A stretch of 46,988 nucleotides of DNA from Psychrobacter sp. 72-O-c (GTDB lineage Bacteria; Pseudomonadota; Gammaproteobacteria; Pseudomonadales; Moraxellaceae): the NCBI RefSeq assembly GCF_904846605.1, contig NZ_CAJHBI010000027.1, positions 1-46,988 on the forward strand, in the 5' to 3' direction. The notes beneath the pieces are model-generated. The model was not told the DNA's origin, searched no databases, and saw only the letters and a program-made list of their open reading frames with translations. This document shows, one piece after another, positions 1 through 9,274 of the stretch. A program made the translations under genes and the position numbers. How positions within the stretch are numbered: position 1 is the first letter of the stretch; each line of letters opens with the position of its first letter.

Positions 1-2
1 TA

Positions 3-113
3 AACCCTATCGAGCAGACATGGGCATGGATTAAACAAAAGCGTAAAGAGTGGCGTTTAGATTGTATTGATACGTTGTTCTTCTTATGGTTCTTTATCTG
101 TGATAGTTGTTAG
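3..113 (+). pseudogene. 3' end of an IS630-family transposase (cut by window edge)
   Basis: The frame is open from base 3 to a TAG at 111-113 and gives 36 residues beginning NPIEQTWAWIKQKRKEWR. The NPIE-x-x-W-x-x-x-K motif is the conserved C-terminal region of the DDE domain of IS630-type transposases, carrying the last catalytic Glu. Because the window begins inside the gene, it cannot be said whether the element is complete. The bases just after the stop look like the terminal inverted repeat of the element (see 114-127). It lies next to a toxin-antitoxin pair, a common setting for insertion sequences. Confidence 0.75.
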
Positions 114-127
114 GTTCTTTGACTATA
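114..127. mobile_element. Right end of the IS630-type element with TA target
   Basis: Immediately after the transposase stop the sequence reads GTTCTTTGACTA followed by TA (126-127). IS630/Tc1/mariner elements duplicate a TA target, so the element probably ends at 125. The end motif TTGACTA-TA is identical to the right end of the small repeat at 24246-24387. The minus-strand hipA stop codon (123-125) lies in these terminal bases. Confidence 0.55.
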
Positions 128-1349
128 CATCGTGAATTACTTGGTTTAATAAATTCTTATCGACACAGTAACTTTCAATCTCAGTCAAAAAATGCTTGGC
201 GGCGGCTGTGACTTGTTCAATAATTTCTTTGGCAGTCTCTTGTTTAATATCTGCCTGTGTGGCAAGTTTAATCAGATGCGTTAAGGTTGGATGTGTGACT
301 TCACCGCCAACATCCATCTGATGACAGCCATCAAATCCTGTATTGTAAGACAAGTCATAAGCCGGTGATAAAGACCACTCCCATTGCTTATTCATCATAA
401 ATGAGAAGTTTTTACTATGGTCATCTTTATTATTAAAAACCACGTTAAAAACGGCTTGTCTATAAGCCAGTTCAACTTGCTGTTGCGATTGAGTCAACAT
501 GCGCACGCAGCGTAAATACTGCAAATAATTTAAAGAAAAAGGGAGGCGAAAATCAAGGTCTAACAACCCTGCTAGCGTGTGAATATGTACCCGCTGATTG
601 CCCGCTCTATCAAAACGCTCAACCCCAAATGCACTGTGGTTTTCGTCAATATCAAAATAATAATGACAAGGCATATTTAAACCCGATAGCTTGGCCATAT
701 CTGCATAAATAGCCTCTAATAAGCACACACTTTTATGCTCATTTTGCGCTGGAAATTTAATGAGCCAAGGCGTGGCTGATGGATGAAGGGTATTGAAATC
801 TGTGGTGATAAACTTAGAGTCTTTATCAAATAATACGAGTGCTTTTGGCCTTGCTCCTTGTGGTGAGCCACCCACTGCAATCAGCTCTGCCAGTATGTCA
901 CTCTCTTGCCCTGCAAGAAGCTTTTGATTGGCATGTGCAAGCTTAGCAAGGCTGACTTCAACAGCGTCAGGGATGAGCGGTTGCTCAGGCACAAAGGTTA
1001 ATGCACCCATCGCCGACTCACCAACATAGGCAAAACGCTCTAATACCGTCATGTTTCGAGAAGACTCATCAGATATCTGCCGAAAAAACCGATCCATCAA
1101 TAGGATACCCCAACCGTCAGGTAAACTATCGGCTAATAATCCGCACAAATAATAAGCATTTTTGTTAAGCCCACGATAAGGCGTGGAGCGCAGCGGCATC
1201 TCTATTGGCGACAACTCAAATCCATCTGAAACCCATGAATCATCGTAACCAAAAACGGGGCGATGCCCCTCTATAGTCAAATAGCCCACTAATCGATGCT
1301 CACCGAACCCTTGGTAAAACACCTTAATTGATGGTATAGGTGTATACAT
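123..1349 (-). CDS. hipA: HipA-family serine/threonine kinase toxin
   Basis: This 408-residue protein has the HipA N-terminal (couple_hipA) region with GLLADSLPDGWG, then the loop GGSPQGARPK and the catalytic segment NKDDHSKNFSF around residues 305-320, followed by the metal-binding-type SPAYDLSYN. HipA toxins phosphorylate a translation target (GltX in E. coli) and cause growth arrest; the target here is unknown. The gene follows hipB by 11 bases in the same direction, the normal antitoxin-toxin order. The stop codon lies in the first bases of the neighbouring IS630-type element, so the native C-terminus may have been shortened slightly. All kinase motifs are intact, so activity is likely retained. 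Confidence 0.85.
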   Translation of the reverse strand: MYTPIPSIKVFYQGFGEHRLVGYLTIEGHRPVFGYDDSWVSDGFELSPIEMPLRSTPYRGLNKNAYYLCGLLADSLPDGWGILLMDRFFRQISDESSRNMTVLERFAYVGESAMGALTFVPEQPLIPDAVEVSLAKLAHANQKLLAGQESDILAELIAVGGSPQGARPKALVLFDKDSKFITTDFNTLHPSATPWLIKFPAQNEHKSVCLLEAIYADMAKLSGLNMPCHYYFDIDENHSAFGVERFDRAGNQRVHIHTLAGLLDLDFRLPFSLNYLQYLRCVRMLTQSQQQVELAYRQAVFNVVFNNKDDHSKNFSFMMNKQWEWSLSPAYDLSYNTGFDGCHQMDVGGEVTHPTLTHLIKLATQADIKQETAKEIIEQVTAAAKHFLTEIESYCVDKNLLNQVIHDV

Positions 1350-1360
1350 AAATGAGCCCC

Positions 1361-1681
1361 TTATGGCGTTTTGGTAGAGGCACGTTGGCGCAGGGTTTTT
1401 TGCTCCATGACTTCTTTAATATTTATAGGGGCAATATCAAACAACTCAGCAAATTCATTAATTAAGCCAAGACCTATTGCCATTCGCACCATATTATCTA
1501 ATGTACCACCTTGGCCTGACTCAATTCTAACGACGGTACTAATGCCAACACCTGCTCTCTCTGCTAGCGTTGATTGTGTTAGATTTAGGATAAGACGCCG
1601 CTTTTTTAGACGCTCTCCCAAGATTTGGGTAACCTCGCTTGGCGTATAGAAATCAAATCTCATATCATAGCAACCATTCAT
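1361..1681 (-). CDS. hipB: HipB-like antitoxin, XRE-family repressor
   Basis: The protein has up to 106 residues with a helix-turn-helix of the Cro/CI type at about residues 20-75 (ERLKKRRLILNLTQSTLAE, then AGVGISTVVRIESG). HipB proteins neutralise HipA and repress their own promoter as dimers. The start is uncertain: ATG at 1681 lies inside an operator-like repeat, while the in-frame ATG at 1663 (MRFDFYTPSEV) would leave that repeat in the 5' leader. Neither has a clear ribosome-binding site. The gene is directly upstream of hipA, and a perfect palindrome covers its promoter. Confidence 0.82.
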   Translation of the reverse strand: MNGCYDMRFDFYTPSEVTQILGERLKKRRLILNLTQSTLAERAGVGISTVVRIESGQGGTLDNMVRMAIGLGLINEFAELFDIAPINIKEVMEQKTLRQRASTKTP

Positions 1682-1734
1682 ATTTGATAGCTTAAAGGCT
1701 ATTATAGCTTATAACCATTCAATATTGAATGGTT
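1672..1734 (-). promoter_or_regulatory. hipBA promoter with two operator-like palindromes
   Basis: A perfect 22-base palindrome at 1713-1734 (AACCATTCAAT followed by its exact reverse complement) lies over the probable -35 region. A perfect minus-strand TATAAT sits at 1706-1701. A second copy at 1672-1693 matches the palindrome at 16 of 22 positions and covers the transcription start or first hipB codons. The copies are 41 bases apart, about four helical turns, so HipB dimers could bind the same DNA face. Binding is inferred from known HipB behaviour. Confidence 0.65.
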
Positions 1735-1790
1735 GTATCAAATAATATATAATTAATAGATATACATTCACTAGCTTCAATTAAGTCCCA

Positions 1791-1895
1791 GATATGGAAA
1801 TGGATTAGCAAACCATGTTGGCCAAAACCGACGACTTTAGAGAAGGAATTATGGCCTTTGTGGACAAGCGTAAACCGGTTTATCAGGGTAAATAG
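1791..1895 (+). pseudogene. Decayed 3' remnant of an enoyl-CoA hydratase (crotonase)
   Basis: Reading from 1809 to the stop at 1893-1895 gives QTMLAKTDDFREGIMAF then VDKRKPVYQGK. This is the typical C-terminus of crotonase-family proteins (DFREG-x-x-AF-x-x-KR-x-P-x-x-x-G). An in-frame TAG at 1806 precedes it and no further homology is evident upstream, so only about 30 residues remain. It lies between the hipBA promoter and the acnB terminator, suggesting that a gene once here was largely lost when the hipBA/IS segment arrived. Confidence 0.55.
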
Positions 1896-1947
1896 CTCAT
1901 AAAAAAATGTGTGTATCTGACTGCAATTTCTAACGTTCACCACCTAA

Positions 1948-1985
1948 AAAACCCCGCATCATTACGATACGGGGTTTTATTTTTA
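1948..1985 (-). terminator. Rho-independent terminator of acnB (bidirectional)
   Basis: The arms AAAACCCCG (1948-1956) and CGGGGTTTT (1970-1978) form a 9-base stem. Read on the minus strand it is followed by a run of T, and it lies 40 bases after the acnB stop. It could also end transcription from the left. Confidence 0.8.
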
Positions 1986-2017
1986 TAAACAGATTAAATT
2001 TCGTTTAGAGTAAAAAC

Positions 2018-4621
2018 TTAGGTTAACTGAGCAACGTTAATTTTATCCGCTTCTTCAGTGTACTCTTCCATACGGTCAAAGTTCATGTATTGATACACTT
2101 CATCGCCCATACTGTTGAGCATGCCAGCATACTGCTGATACTCATCGTTGGTTGGCAGTTTACCCAATACCGCAGCGACGGCAGCAAGCTCAGCTGAGGC
2201 GAGATATACATCCGCACCTTGACCCAGACGGTTCGGGAAGTTACGCGTTGAAGTCGATACCGCAGTAGAGTTCGGTGCGATACGTGCTTGGTTACCCATA
2301 CATAGTGAACAACCTGGCATCTCAGTACGAGCGCCGGCTTGTGCGTAGATGTTGTAGTAACCTTCTTCCATCAACTGACGCGCATCCATTTTGGTTGGTG
2401 GCGCAATCCATAGACGAGTTTTTAAACTCCCTGCTTGTACTTCTTGTAGCAGTTTACCTGCCGCACGGAAGTGACCGATGTTGGTCATGCATGAACCAAT
2501 GAATACTTCATCAATGGCATTACCTGCCACGTCTGACAATGTTTTGGCATCATCTGGATCATTCGGGCAGCAAAGGATAGGCTCTTTGATGTCACTCATA
2601 TCGATGACCATGTCAATGGTGTATTCAGCATCTTTATCAGCGCGCATTAGACTTGGGTTTGCTAACCACTCTTGCATGGCTTCAATACGGCGGCTGATAG
2701 TACGTGCATCGCCATAACCTTCTGAAATCATCCATTTAAGCAAGGTAACGTTCGAGGTCAAATACTCAGTGATTGATGCTTCTGATAAGGCAATAGTACA
2801 ACCAGCGGCACTACGCTCGGCTGAAGCATCAGATAACTCAAAGGCTTGCTCAAGCGTTAAGTCATTAAGACCTTCAATCTCAAGGATGCGACCGTTAAAC
2901 TCGTTAACTTTACCTTTTTTATCAACCGTCAATAAGCCATCTTTGATCGCTTGGTACGGAATCGCATGAACCAAATCACGTAGCGTAATACCCGCTTGAC
3001 GTTCGCCTACGAAGCGAACACGCACAGACTCAGGCATATCAAGTGGCATCACACCAGTCGCAGCTGCGAAAGCAACTAGACCAGAACCAGCTGGGAACGA
3101 GATACCCATTGGGAAACGGGTATGCGAATCACCACCAGTACCCACGGTATCTGGAAGTAGCATACGGTTCAACCATGAGTGAATAATACCATCACCTGGA
3201 CGTAAGCTCACACCGCCACGGTTCATGATAAAATCAGGAAGCGTATGCTGAGTCTCGATGTCCACAGGCTTGGGATATGCTGCCGTATGACAAAATGACT
3301 GTAATACTAAGTCAGTCTGGAAACCTAGACAAGCCAAGTCTTTTAGCTCATCGCGAGTCATTGGACCCGTGGTATCTTGACTGCCGACAGTAGTCATTTT
3401 TGGTTCGCAATACATACCAGGACGAACGCCGTCTAGACCACAAGCTTTACCGACCATTTTTTGCGCTAAAGTATAGCCTTTGCCCGTATCAACTGGCTCT
3501 TCTGGCTTGGCAAAGATATCTGAATGCTCAAGACCCATGTATTCACGAGCACGATTGGTCAAACCACGACCAACGATTAACGGAATACGGCCACCGGCAC
3601 GTACTTCATCAAGTAGCGTCGATGAGTTTAGCTTAAACGTTGACAATACTTCATCAGAGTCATGCTTAGTGATTTTGCCTTCATACGGATAGATATCAAA
3701 CACATCACCCATATTTAAATTATCGACATTGATTTTTTCGATAGGGAGTGCGCCTGAATCTTCCATAGTGTTAAAGAAGATTGGTGCGATATTGTTACCC
3801 AATACCAGACCGCCGCCACGTTTGTTAGGGACGTTAGGGATATCATCACCCATCAACCATAATACTGAGTTGGTCGCTGATTTACGGCTAGAGCCGGTAC
3901 CTACTACATCGCCAACATAAGCCAACTGATGGCCTTTTTGTTTTAATTCTTCAATCTGCTTCATTGGACCAATAACACCCTCTTCATCAGCGGTGATACC
4001 GTCGCGAGAGTTTTTGTGCATGGCTAATGAATGTAAAGGGATATCAGGACGGCTCCACGCATCTTGCGCAGGAGACAAGTCATCGGTGTTGGTTTCGCCA
4101 GTAATTTTAAAAGTCGTATAAGTTGATTTTTTTGGTACTTCGGCGCGGTTTAAGAACCACTCAGCGTCCGCCCAAGATTGGATAACTTCTTTAGCGATGT
4201 CATTGCCCGCTTCTGCTTTTTCAGTCACGTCATGGAACGCATCAAAGACCAATAAGGTTTTTTTCAGGGCGTCGGCGGCGTCTTGCGCCAGCTCTTCATC
4301 ATCTAAAGCAGCAACCAATGGCTGTACGTTATAGCCACCTTGCATAGTACCTAAAATCTCAATTGCTTTTTTCTTACTAACTAATGAAGAAGTTGCTTCA
4401 CCTTTAACGATAGCGGCTAAAAACGCGGCTTTAACGTAAGCGGCTTGGTCAACACCGGCAGGAATGCGGTTTTCCAACAAGTTCATTAAGAACGCATCTT
4501 CGCCTGCTGGTGGATTTTTTAATAGCTCAACTAAGTCTGCTACTTGCTTCTCATTAAGTGGAAGCGGTACTGTTCCTTGCTCGGCACGTTCTGCGACATG
4601 TTTACGATAAGCTTCTAACAC
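2018..4621 (-). CDS. acnB: Bifunctional aconitate hydratase B / 2-methylisocitrate dehydratase
   Basis: AcnB interconverts citrate and isocitrate in the TCA cycle and can hydrate 2-methyl-cis-aconitate. The iron-sulfur ligands are visible as [10 protein letters not shown] and PGCSLCMGN near the C-terminus; the swivel domain is N-terminal, as in AcnB and unlike AcnA. The frame is open to an ATG at 4699, but a GTG at 4621 gives [15 protein letters not shown] as the N-terminus, which is how AcnB proteins begin, and yields 867 residues against 865 in E. coli. A GAGGA ribosome-binding site (4630-4634 region) precedes that GTG. It is a single-gene unit with its own terminator. Confidence 0.95.
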   Translation of the reverse strand: MLEAYRKHVAERAEQGTVPLPLNEKQVADLVELLKNPPAGEDAFLMNLLENRIPAGVDQAAYVKAAFLAAIVKGEATSSLVSKKKAIEILGTMQGGYNVQPLVAALDDEELAQDAADALKKTLLVFDAFHDVTEKAEAGNDIAKEVIQSWADAEWFLNRAEVPKKSTYTTFKITGETNTDDLSPAQDAWSRPDIPLHSLAMHKNSRDGITADEEGVIGPMKQIEELKQKGHQLAYVGDVVGTGSSRKSATNSVLWLMGDDIPNVPNKRGGGLVLGNNIAPIFFNTMEDSGALPIEKINVDNLNMGDVFDIYPYEGKITKHDSDEVLSTFKLNSSTLLDEVRAGGRIPLIVGRGLTNRAREYMGLEHSDIFAKPEEPVDTGKGYTLAQKMVGKACGLDGVRPGMYCEPKMTTVGSQDTTGPMTRDELKDLACLGFQTDLVLQSFCHTAAYPKPVDIETQHTLPDFIMNRGGVSLRPGDGIIHSWLNRMLLPDTVGTGGDSHTRFPMGISFPAGSGLVAFAAATGVMPLDMPESVRVRFVGERQAGITLRDLVHAIPYQAIKDGLLTVDKKGKVNEFNGRILEIEGLNDLTLEQAFELSDASAERSAAGCTIALSEASITEYLTSNVTLLKWMISEGYGDARTISRRIEAMQEWLANPSLMRADKDAEYTIDMVIDMSDIKEPILCCPNDPDDAKTLSDVAGNAIDEVFIGSCMTNIGHFRAAGKLLQEVQAGSLKTRLWIAPPTKMDARQLMEEGYYNIYAQAGARTEMPGCSLCMGNQARIAPNSTAVSTSTRNFPNRLGQGADVYLASAELAAVAAVLGKLPTNDEYQQYAGMLNSMGDEVYQYMNFDRMEEYTEEADKINVAQLT

Positions 4622-5212
4622 AATAGTCGTCCTCGTTAGTTGGGTCATCAGTACATCGCGTGAGTAGTCAGAATGACTGCCTGCATCGATGTACGACATT
4701 GAATAATTATCCCTACAATATAGCTTAAAACAGCCAAAATGTTAAGAAGCAAACCGAAATCTCCTCCCCATAACCAACATTTATTATAAAAATGGGAGGT
4801 ATTTTTCTCTGGGTTACCGATAGCATTACTCATCATCATATTCAGTTAATTTAACTGTATTCTCGTGCCGATTTTCTGTTAGATTAGACCATATGCACCA
4901 CATAGGATGCTGTCCTCTAAATAGAGTAGCTTTGTACTCATTTGTTGTCTCTTTATCACAAATTGCGCTAACGCCTATCTTCATGTGGGCTACTGGTAGC
5001 TCTACACTAGGGTGTACCACTTCAGTACATTATGGTTGTGGTATTACTTGCATTTGTTACTGATACAAAGATGAAAAACAATACAAGGTTTGCTATAATC
5101 AGCGTATAAAATATTACCGTTCACTCTTCTTGAATAATAAACAGAACCCTTATTTAATAAAGGCTTAGGTATTTCATAAAAGCTTAAAGTTATAAGGGTT
5201 TAGGATCAGTTT
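4622..5212. other. Divergent intergenic region between acnB and lipA
   Basis: About 590 bases separate the two divergent genes. It should hold both promoters and the leader of acnB. A short minus-strand open frame (4826-5020) begins with GTG without a ribosome-binding site and resembles no family I know, so I do not call it. The lipA promoter is at 5092-5099. Nothing else could be identified. Confidence 0.5.
5071..5099 (+). promoter_or_regulatory. Probable lipA promoter, extended -10
   Basis: TGCTATAAT (5091-5099) combines a perfect TATAAT with the TGn extension. The -35 candidate 17 bases upstream is poor, as is usual for extended -10 promoters. It would give a leader of about 105 bases before lipA. 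Confidence 0.45.
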
Positions 5213-6259
5213 ATGAGCTCATTAGCCGTACAAACGCACGTTCCTGCTGCTAGAATCAAGCCGAAAAAAGCCATCCAAGGCGAAAAACTACGTGGCTATG
5301 ACAAAGTAGCGCGTATCCCAATTAAAGTGATTCCCACCATCGAGGCCAAGAAAAAGCCAGATTGGATTCGGGTTAAAATGTCATCACCTGCCGAAGTAGC
5401 GCGTATCAAAGCCACCTTGCGTGAGCAAAAGCTCTATACAGTCTGCGAAGAAGCGGCCTGCCCGAACTTGCCACAGTGTTTCGCTGATGGTACGGCCACC
5501 TTTATGATTATGGGCGATATTTGTACCCGCCGTTGTCCGTTCTGTGATGTGGGACATGGTCGCCCTAACAATCTCGATGCCGATGAACCGCGCCATACTG
5601 CTGAGACTATTTTAGGCTTGCAGCTGAAGTATGCAGTAATCACTTCAGTCGATCGCGATGATCTAAAAGATGGCGGCGCCGCTCATTTTGTTGAAGTGCT
5701 TGATGAAGCAAGAGCGCTCAGCCCCAATTGCCTAATCGAAATCTTGGTTCCCGATTTTCGTGGTCGTATAGAAGTGGCATTAGACTTGTTGACCGAAACC
5801 GCGCCAGATGTCTTTAACCATAATATCGAGACTGTGCCACGTTTGTATAAAGCATTCCGTCCGGGTTCTGATTATCAGCATTCGTTAGATTTGCTTAGAA
5901 TTTATAAAGAGCGTCGTCCTGATATTCCCACCAAATGCGGCTTTATGGTCGGATTGGGTGAGACCGAAGAAGAAATCTATGCCTTACTTGATGACTTAAA
6001 GGCGAATAACGTCGACATGATTACAGTTGGGCAGTATCTACAGCCCAGTAAGGACCATGTACCTGTCGATCGCTATGTCCATCCGGATGAGTTCCAGCGC
6101 TATATGGATTATGGCAAAAAGATTGGCTTCTTTAGCATTTGGGCAGGTCCCATGGTACGTTCAAGCTACTTTGCGGACCGTCAGTATTACGGCGAAGATT
6201 GCCCAGCACCAATACGCAGCAAAAAAGCCTTAGAAGCGGAAGGTAAATTGGGTTGTTAG
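5213..6259 (+). CDS. lipA: Lipoyl synthase (radical SAM)
   Basis: LipA inserts two sulfurs into octanoyl groups on the E2 and GcvH proteins. Both clusters are visible: the auxiliary cluster cysteines C78, C83 and C89 ([12 protein letters not shown]) and the radical-SAM CxxxCxxC at C104, C108 and C111 (CTRRCPFC). The protein is 348 residues, somewhat longer than the E. coli enzyme because of an N-terminal extension of about 45 residues. ATG at 5213 has AGGAT seven bases upstream. LipB, its usual partner, is not in the window. A terminator follows at 6289. Confidence 0.97.
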   Translation: MSSLAVQTHVPAARIKPKKAIQGEKLRGYDKVARIPIKVIPTIEAKKKPDWIRVKMSSPAEVARIKATLREQKLYTVCEEAACPNLPQCFADGTATFMIMGDICTRRCPFCDVGHGRPNNLDADEPRHTAETILGLQLKYAVITSVDRDDLKDGGAAHFVEVLDEARALSPNCLIEILVPDFRGRIEVALDLLTETAPDVFNHNIETVPRLYKAFRPGSDYQHSLDLLRIYKERRPDIPTKCGFMVGLGETEEEIYALLDDLKANNVDMITVGQYLQPSKDHVPVDRYVHPDEFQRYMDYGKKIGFFSIWAGPMVRSSYFADRQYYGEDCPAPIRSKKALEAEGKLGC

Positions 6260-6288
6260 TATTCGATTAATTACACTATTTATAGACC

Positions 6289-6319
6289 AAAAGGAGACCT
6301 ATTAGGGGTCTCCTTTTTT
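6289..6319 (+). terminator. Rho-independent terminator of lipA
   Basis: AAAAGGAGACC (6289-6299) pairs with GGTCTCCTTTT (6307-6317) across a short loop and ends in a T run. It starts 30 bases after the lipA stop. Confidence 0.85.
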
Positions 6320-6514
6320 ATGGGCGTTTCATTAATACCTCAATCTTTTTTTTATGCAGCGAGTGTCATTGTGCTAAATAACTGAAAAATAAATAACTAA
6401 TAATTACTACCCTTACTGAAAGCTATTACACTAGTAAGCTAAGATAGTGCTATATTTTGAAACTTAGATTAACGAATAATAAATAATGACCACCCTCTTA
6501 TTAAGGACTAACCG

Positions 6515-6988
6515 ATGAGCAGCGAATTTATCCCACAGCAAGCTTCTTGCTCCTGTTATAGCAATACTTATACTATCAATAATAAACCTATTGGCCGCTT
6601 TATCTGCCACTGTACTATTTGCCAAGAGTTCACTGGCCAAGCTTATAATGATGTGACGATTTTGCTTAAGTCGGATGTGAGTGAGTTAAAGCTAATTAAT
6701 ACCAAATTTCGTCGCTGGAAACTCCCGCCGAATATTAGCCGCGGGCTTTGTACTCGCTGCAATAAACCCAGTATAGAAATGGCTGTAGGCGGGAATCTCA
6801 TATTAGTACCTACGGCAAATTACCTTGATGGTGCTGCACTGCCTGAACCTACCATGCATCTATTTTATAATCGACGCGTCGAGGATATGGACGATAACTT
6901 GCCCAAGTATAATGGCTTTGTGCAAAGTCAGACGATGATGGTTAAAGCGCTTACTCAGGGTATGTATAAGAGAGTCAATAAACGCTAG
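6515..6988 (+). CDS. GFA-fold (CENP-V/GFA domain) zinc-binding protein
   Basis: The 157-residue protein has the cysteine pattern of the GFA family: CSC near residue 12, CHCTIC near residue 32 and CTRC near residue 83. The family is named after glutathione-dependent formaldehyde-activating enzyme, but most members, including this one, have no proven substrate. AAGGA eight bases before ATG 6515 supports the start. It stands alone between terminators at 6289 and 7105. A second, only distantly similar GFA protein is at 34585. Its role is unknown. Confidence 0.75.
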   Translation: MSSEFIPQQASCSCYSNTYTINNKPIGRFICHCTICQEFTGQAYNDVTILLKSDVSELKLINTKFRRWKLPPNISRGLCTRCNKPSIEMAVGGNLILVPTANYLDGAALPEPTMHLFYNRRVEDMDDNLPKYNGFVQSQTMMVKALTQGMYKRVNKR

Positions 6989-7100
6989 TGGCTATTTTTA
7001 AATACGTTTAGAACTTAAAAAGCACTTTCTAAAACAAAGGTCTACTGAGACTTTTTGTCTTTCAATTTAAATCAAGCTAACTTATAGTCAATGCTAAATA

Positions 7101-7145
7101 AAAACGAGATAAACAACACTAATGGTTGTTTATCTCGCTCGTTTT
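7101..7145. terminator. Convergent terminator between the GFA gene and the TRAP operon
   Basis: CGAGATAAACAAC (7105-7117) and its exact reverse complement (7125-7137) form a perfect 13-base stem with a 7-base loop. A-runs on the left and TTTT on the right let it work in both directions. Confidence 0.85.
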
Positions 7146-7180
7146 GACTTAGGATTCATGGCTCTTAAACGCTACGACTT

Positions 7181-9274
7181 CTAAGCGGTTGATGAGGTCG
7201 ATACGGACTTACTGGCTCTAACATTTAGCACAGCAATTCCTAATACAATAACCCCACCTACTAAACCGGTCGTAAGCTCAGGATAGATGAGCAGTAACGC
7301 ACCAATTGCTAATATTGCACGCGTCAGGGAATTCATACTTCCTTTGAAATAGCCTTCTAACGCTGCACTTAGTGCAATAACACCCGTAACAGAGGTCAAT
7401 ACCACCGTGACTATGTCAATAATAGGCGGCAGTGGGAAATCCTTAGCGGTTACGGCTAGACCTGTAGGATCTATCATCAGCATGGCAGGATTATAGATAA
7501 ACATAAACGGCACAATAAATCCGGCTAATGCTAGTTTTAGCGCTAAGAAGCCAGTTTTCATTGGGTCACCGCCTGATATACCAGCACCTGCAAAGGCTGC
7601 CAAACATACCGGTGGAGTAATGTTAGCAAAAACCCCAAAATAAAACACGAACATATGCGCTGACAGAATAGGAATATCAAAACCGGCTAAGGCAGGCGCT
7701 GCCATGGTTGCCGTGATGATGTACGCAGGAATTGACGGTAGCCCCATACCTAAAACCATCGACGCTAGCATCGTTAGAATTAGCGTGAAGAACAATGACC
7801 CTGCCCCTAACGTCACAATTGCAGAGGTCATCACCGTACCAAAGCTAGTCAGACTGACTACTCCGATGATAATACCCACCACCGCACAGGCGGCCATTAC
7901 TGCTAATGACTGGCGAGCACCGTCTTCTAGAGCGCCCAAAATATCCGTAAACCCCATGCGCGTCTCTGCTCGGAGCATGCTAATCACGACCGTAAAGCCA
8001 ATAGTATAGGCAGCTGCATAACCTACAGGTACATTTTTTATTAATAAAAATATCAAAAATACAATCGGCAATAGCATATGGCCGCGCGCTTTTAATACTT
8101 CTTTCACCTGTGGCAGACTTTCTTTGGCAATGCCTTTTAAGTCGCGACGTCCAGCGCGAAAATGAACCTGTGCGATGACCCCCAGATAATATAACACTGC
8201 TGGTAATAATGCTGCCAAGGCAATCGTGCTATAAGGCAACCCTGTGGTCTCGGCCATGATAAAAGCACTGGCACCCATAATAGGCGGTAAGATTTGACCA
8301 CCAACCGAGGCACTGGCTTCTACTGCGCCAGCAAAATCTTTATGATAACCAACCTTTTTCATCAAAGGGATAGTAAACGCTCCAGTACTAACTACGTTTG
8401 ACAAGGCTGAGCCGTTAATACTGCCCATAAAGCCGCTTGAGATTACAGCCACTTTTGCTGGGCCGCCTTTTTTATCACCGGCCAGCGCTAATGCCAAGTC
8501 GTTAAATAACTGTCCCATTCCAGAACGAGCCAAAAATGCCCCAAACAAAATAAACAAAAAGATAAACGTAACTGACGCTCCAATCGCAACGGAGTATAGC
8601 CCTTCAGTTTTCAAAAATAACTGACCAAAAATATCACCAAAATCATACGGTCGAGTGAGTAGCCGGTCAGGCATAAAACTCAAATGACTTACGAATGGAT
8701 AGAGCAAAAATATCGAGGCCAATATAGGCAAAATCAAGCCAGTGACGCGTCGACTGCCCTCAAGCACACAGATCACCGTGATGATAGAAAATAACACATC
8801 CATCTGATTTGCCATTCCACCGCGAGAGGTAACAATGTCTTGGTACTCATATATGAGATAGGTCACTCCCGTTAAAGACAGCAAAAACCAAATCCAGTCA
8901 TACCAAGCCACCTGCTTGCGACTGCTTTTTTTGCTAGCGGGAAAGATTAAAAAGATCAGCGCAAAGCCAACCCCTAAATGCACCGCCCGCTGTAACAAGG
9001 CTGGCATAGGTTCAAAAGTGACATACAAATGATAGAGCGAATATAAGATGCAAATACCAGCGATAATATATTTTACTGGTCCTTGGGTGATATGACGGGT
9101 AATAGACTCTCGGTCATATTTTTCCAATATCGCTTGAGTGACGTTAGGATCAACATCATTATCAACGCTGTTATCAACCTCAGTATCTGCATGAGGGTCT
9201 GGGTGCTTCGACAAATTGGCATCTTCGCTAGACATGGTTGATGCGCTACTGTGATCCGTCACTTGAGAGTTCAT
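7181..9274 (-). CDS. TRAP transporter fused permease (4TM/12TM, TAXI type)
   Basis: This 697-residue membrane protein fuses the small (DctQ-like) and large (DctM-like) subunits of a TRAP transporter, as is typical when the binding protein is of the TAXI family. After an acidic, soluble N-terminus of about 60 residues there are many hydrophobic helices. The DctM part includes GSINGSALSNVVSTGAFTIP and GMGLPSIPAYI, characteristic of the large subunit. It uses an ion gradient to import an organic substrate delivered by the binding protein; the substrate is not predictable. Its ATG overlaps the preceding gene by 29 bases, and AAGGA lies upstream of it. Confidence 0.92.
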   Translation of the reverse strand: MNSQVTDHSSASTMSSEDANLSKHPDPHADTEVDNSVDNDVDPNVTQAILEKYDRESITRHITQGPVKYIIAGICILYSLYHLYVTFEPMPALLQRAVHLGVGFALIFLIFPASKKSSRKQVAWYDWIWFLLSLTGVTYLIYEYQDIVTSRGGMANQMDVLFSIITVICVLEGSRRVTGLILPILASIFLLYPFVSHLSFMPDRLLTRPYDFGDIFGQLFLKTEGLYSVAIGASVTFIFLFILFGAFLARSGMGQLFNDLALALAGDKKGGPAKVAVISSGFMGSINGSALSNVVSTGAFTIPLMKKVGYHKDFAGAVEASASVGGQILPPIMGASAFIMAETTGLPYSTIALAALLPAVLYYLGVIAQVHFRAGRRDLKGIAKESLPQVKEVLKARGHMLLPIVFLIFLLIKNVPVGYAAAYTIGFTVVISMLRAETRMGFTDILGALEDGARQSLAVMAACAVVGIIIGVVSLTSFGTVMTSAIVTLGAGSLFFTLILTMLASMVLGMGLPSIPAYIITATMAAPALAGFDIPILSAHMFVFYFGVFANITPPVCLAAFAGAGISGGDPMKTGFLALKLALAGFIVPFMFIYNPAMLMIDPTGLAVTAKDFPLPPIIDIVTVVLTSVTGVIALSAALEGYFKGSMNSLTRAILAIGALLLIYPELTTGLVGGVIVLGIAVLNVRASKSVSTSSTA

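Noticed and set aside
4826..5020. 64-codon minus-strand open frame upstream of acnB
   Set aside because: It begins at a GTG without ribosome-binding site and its translation resembles no family known to me; it probably lies in promoter DNA.
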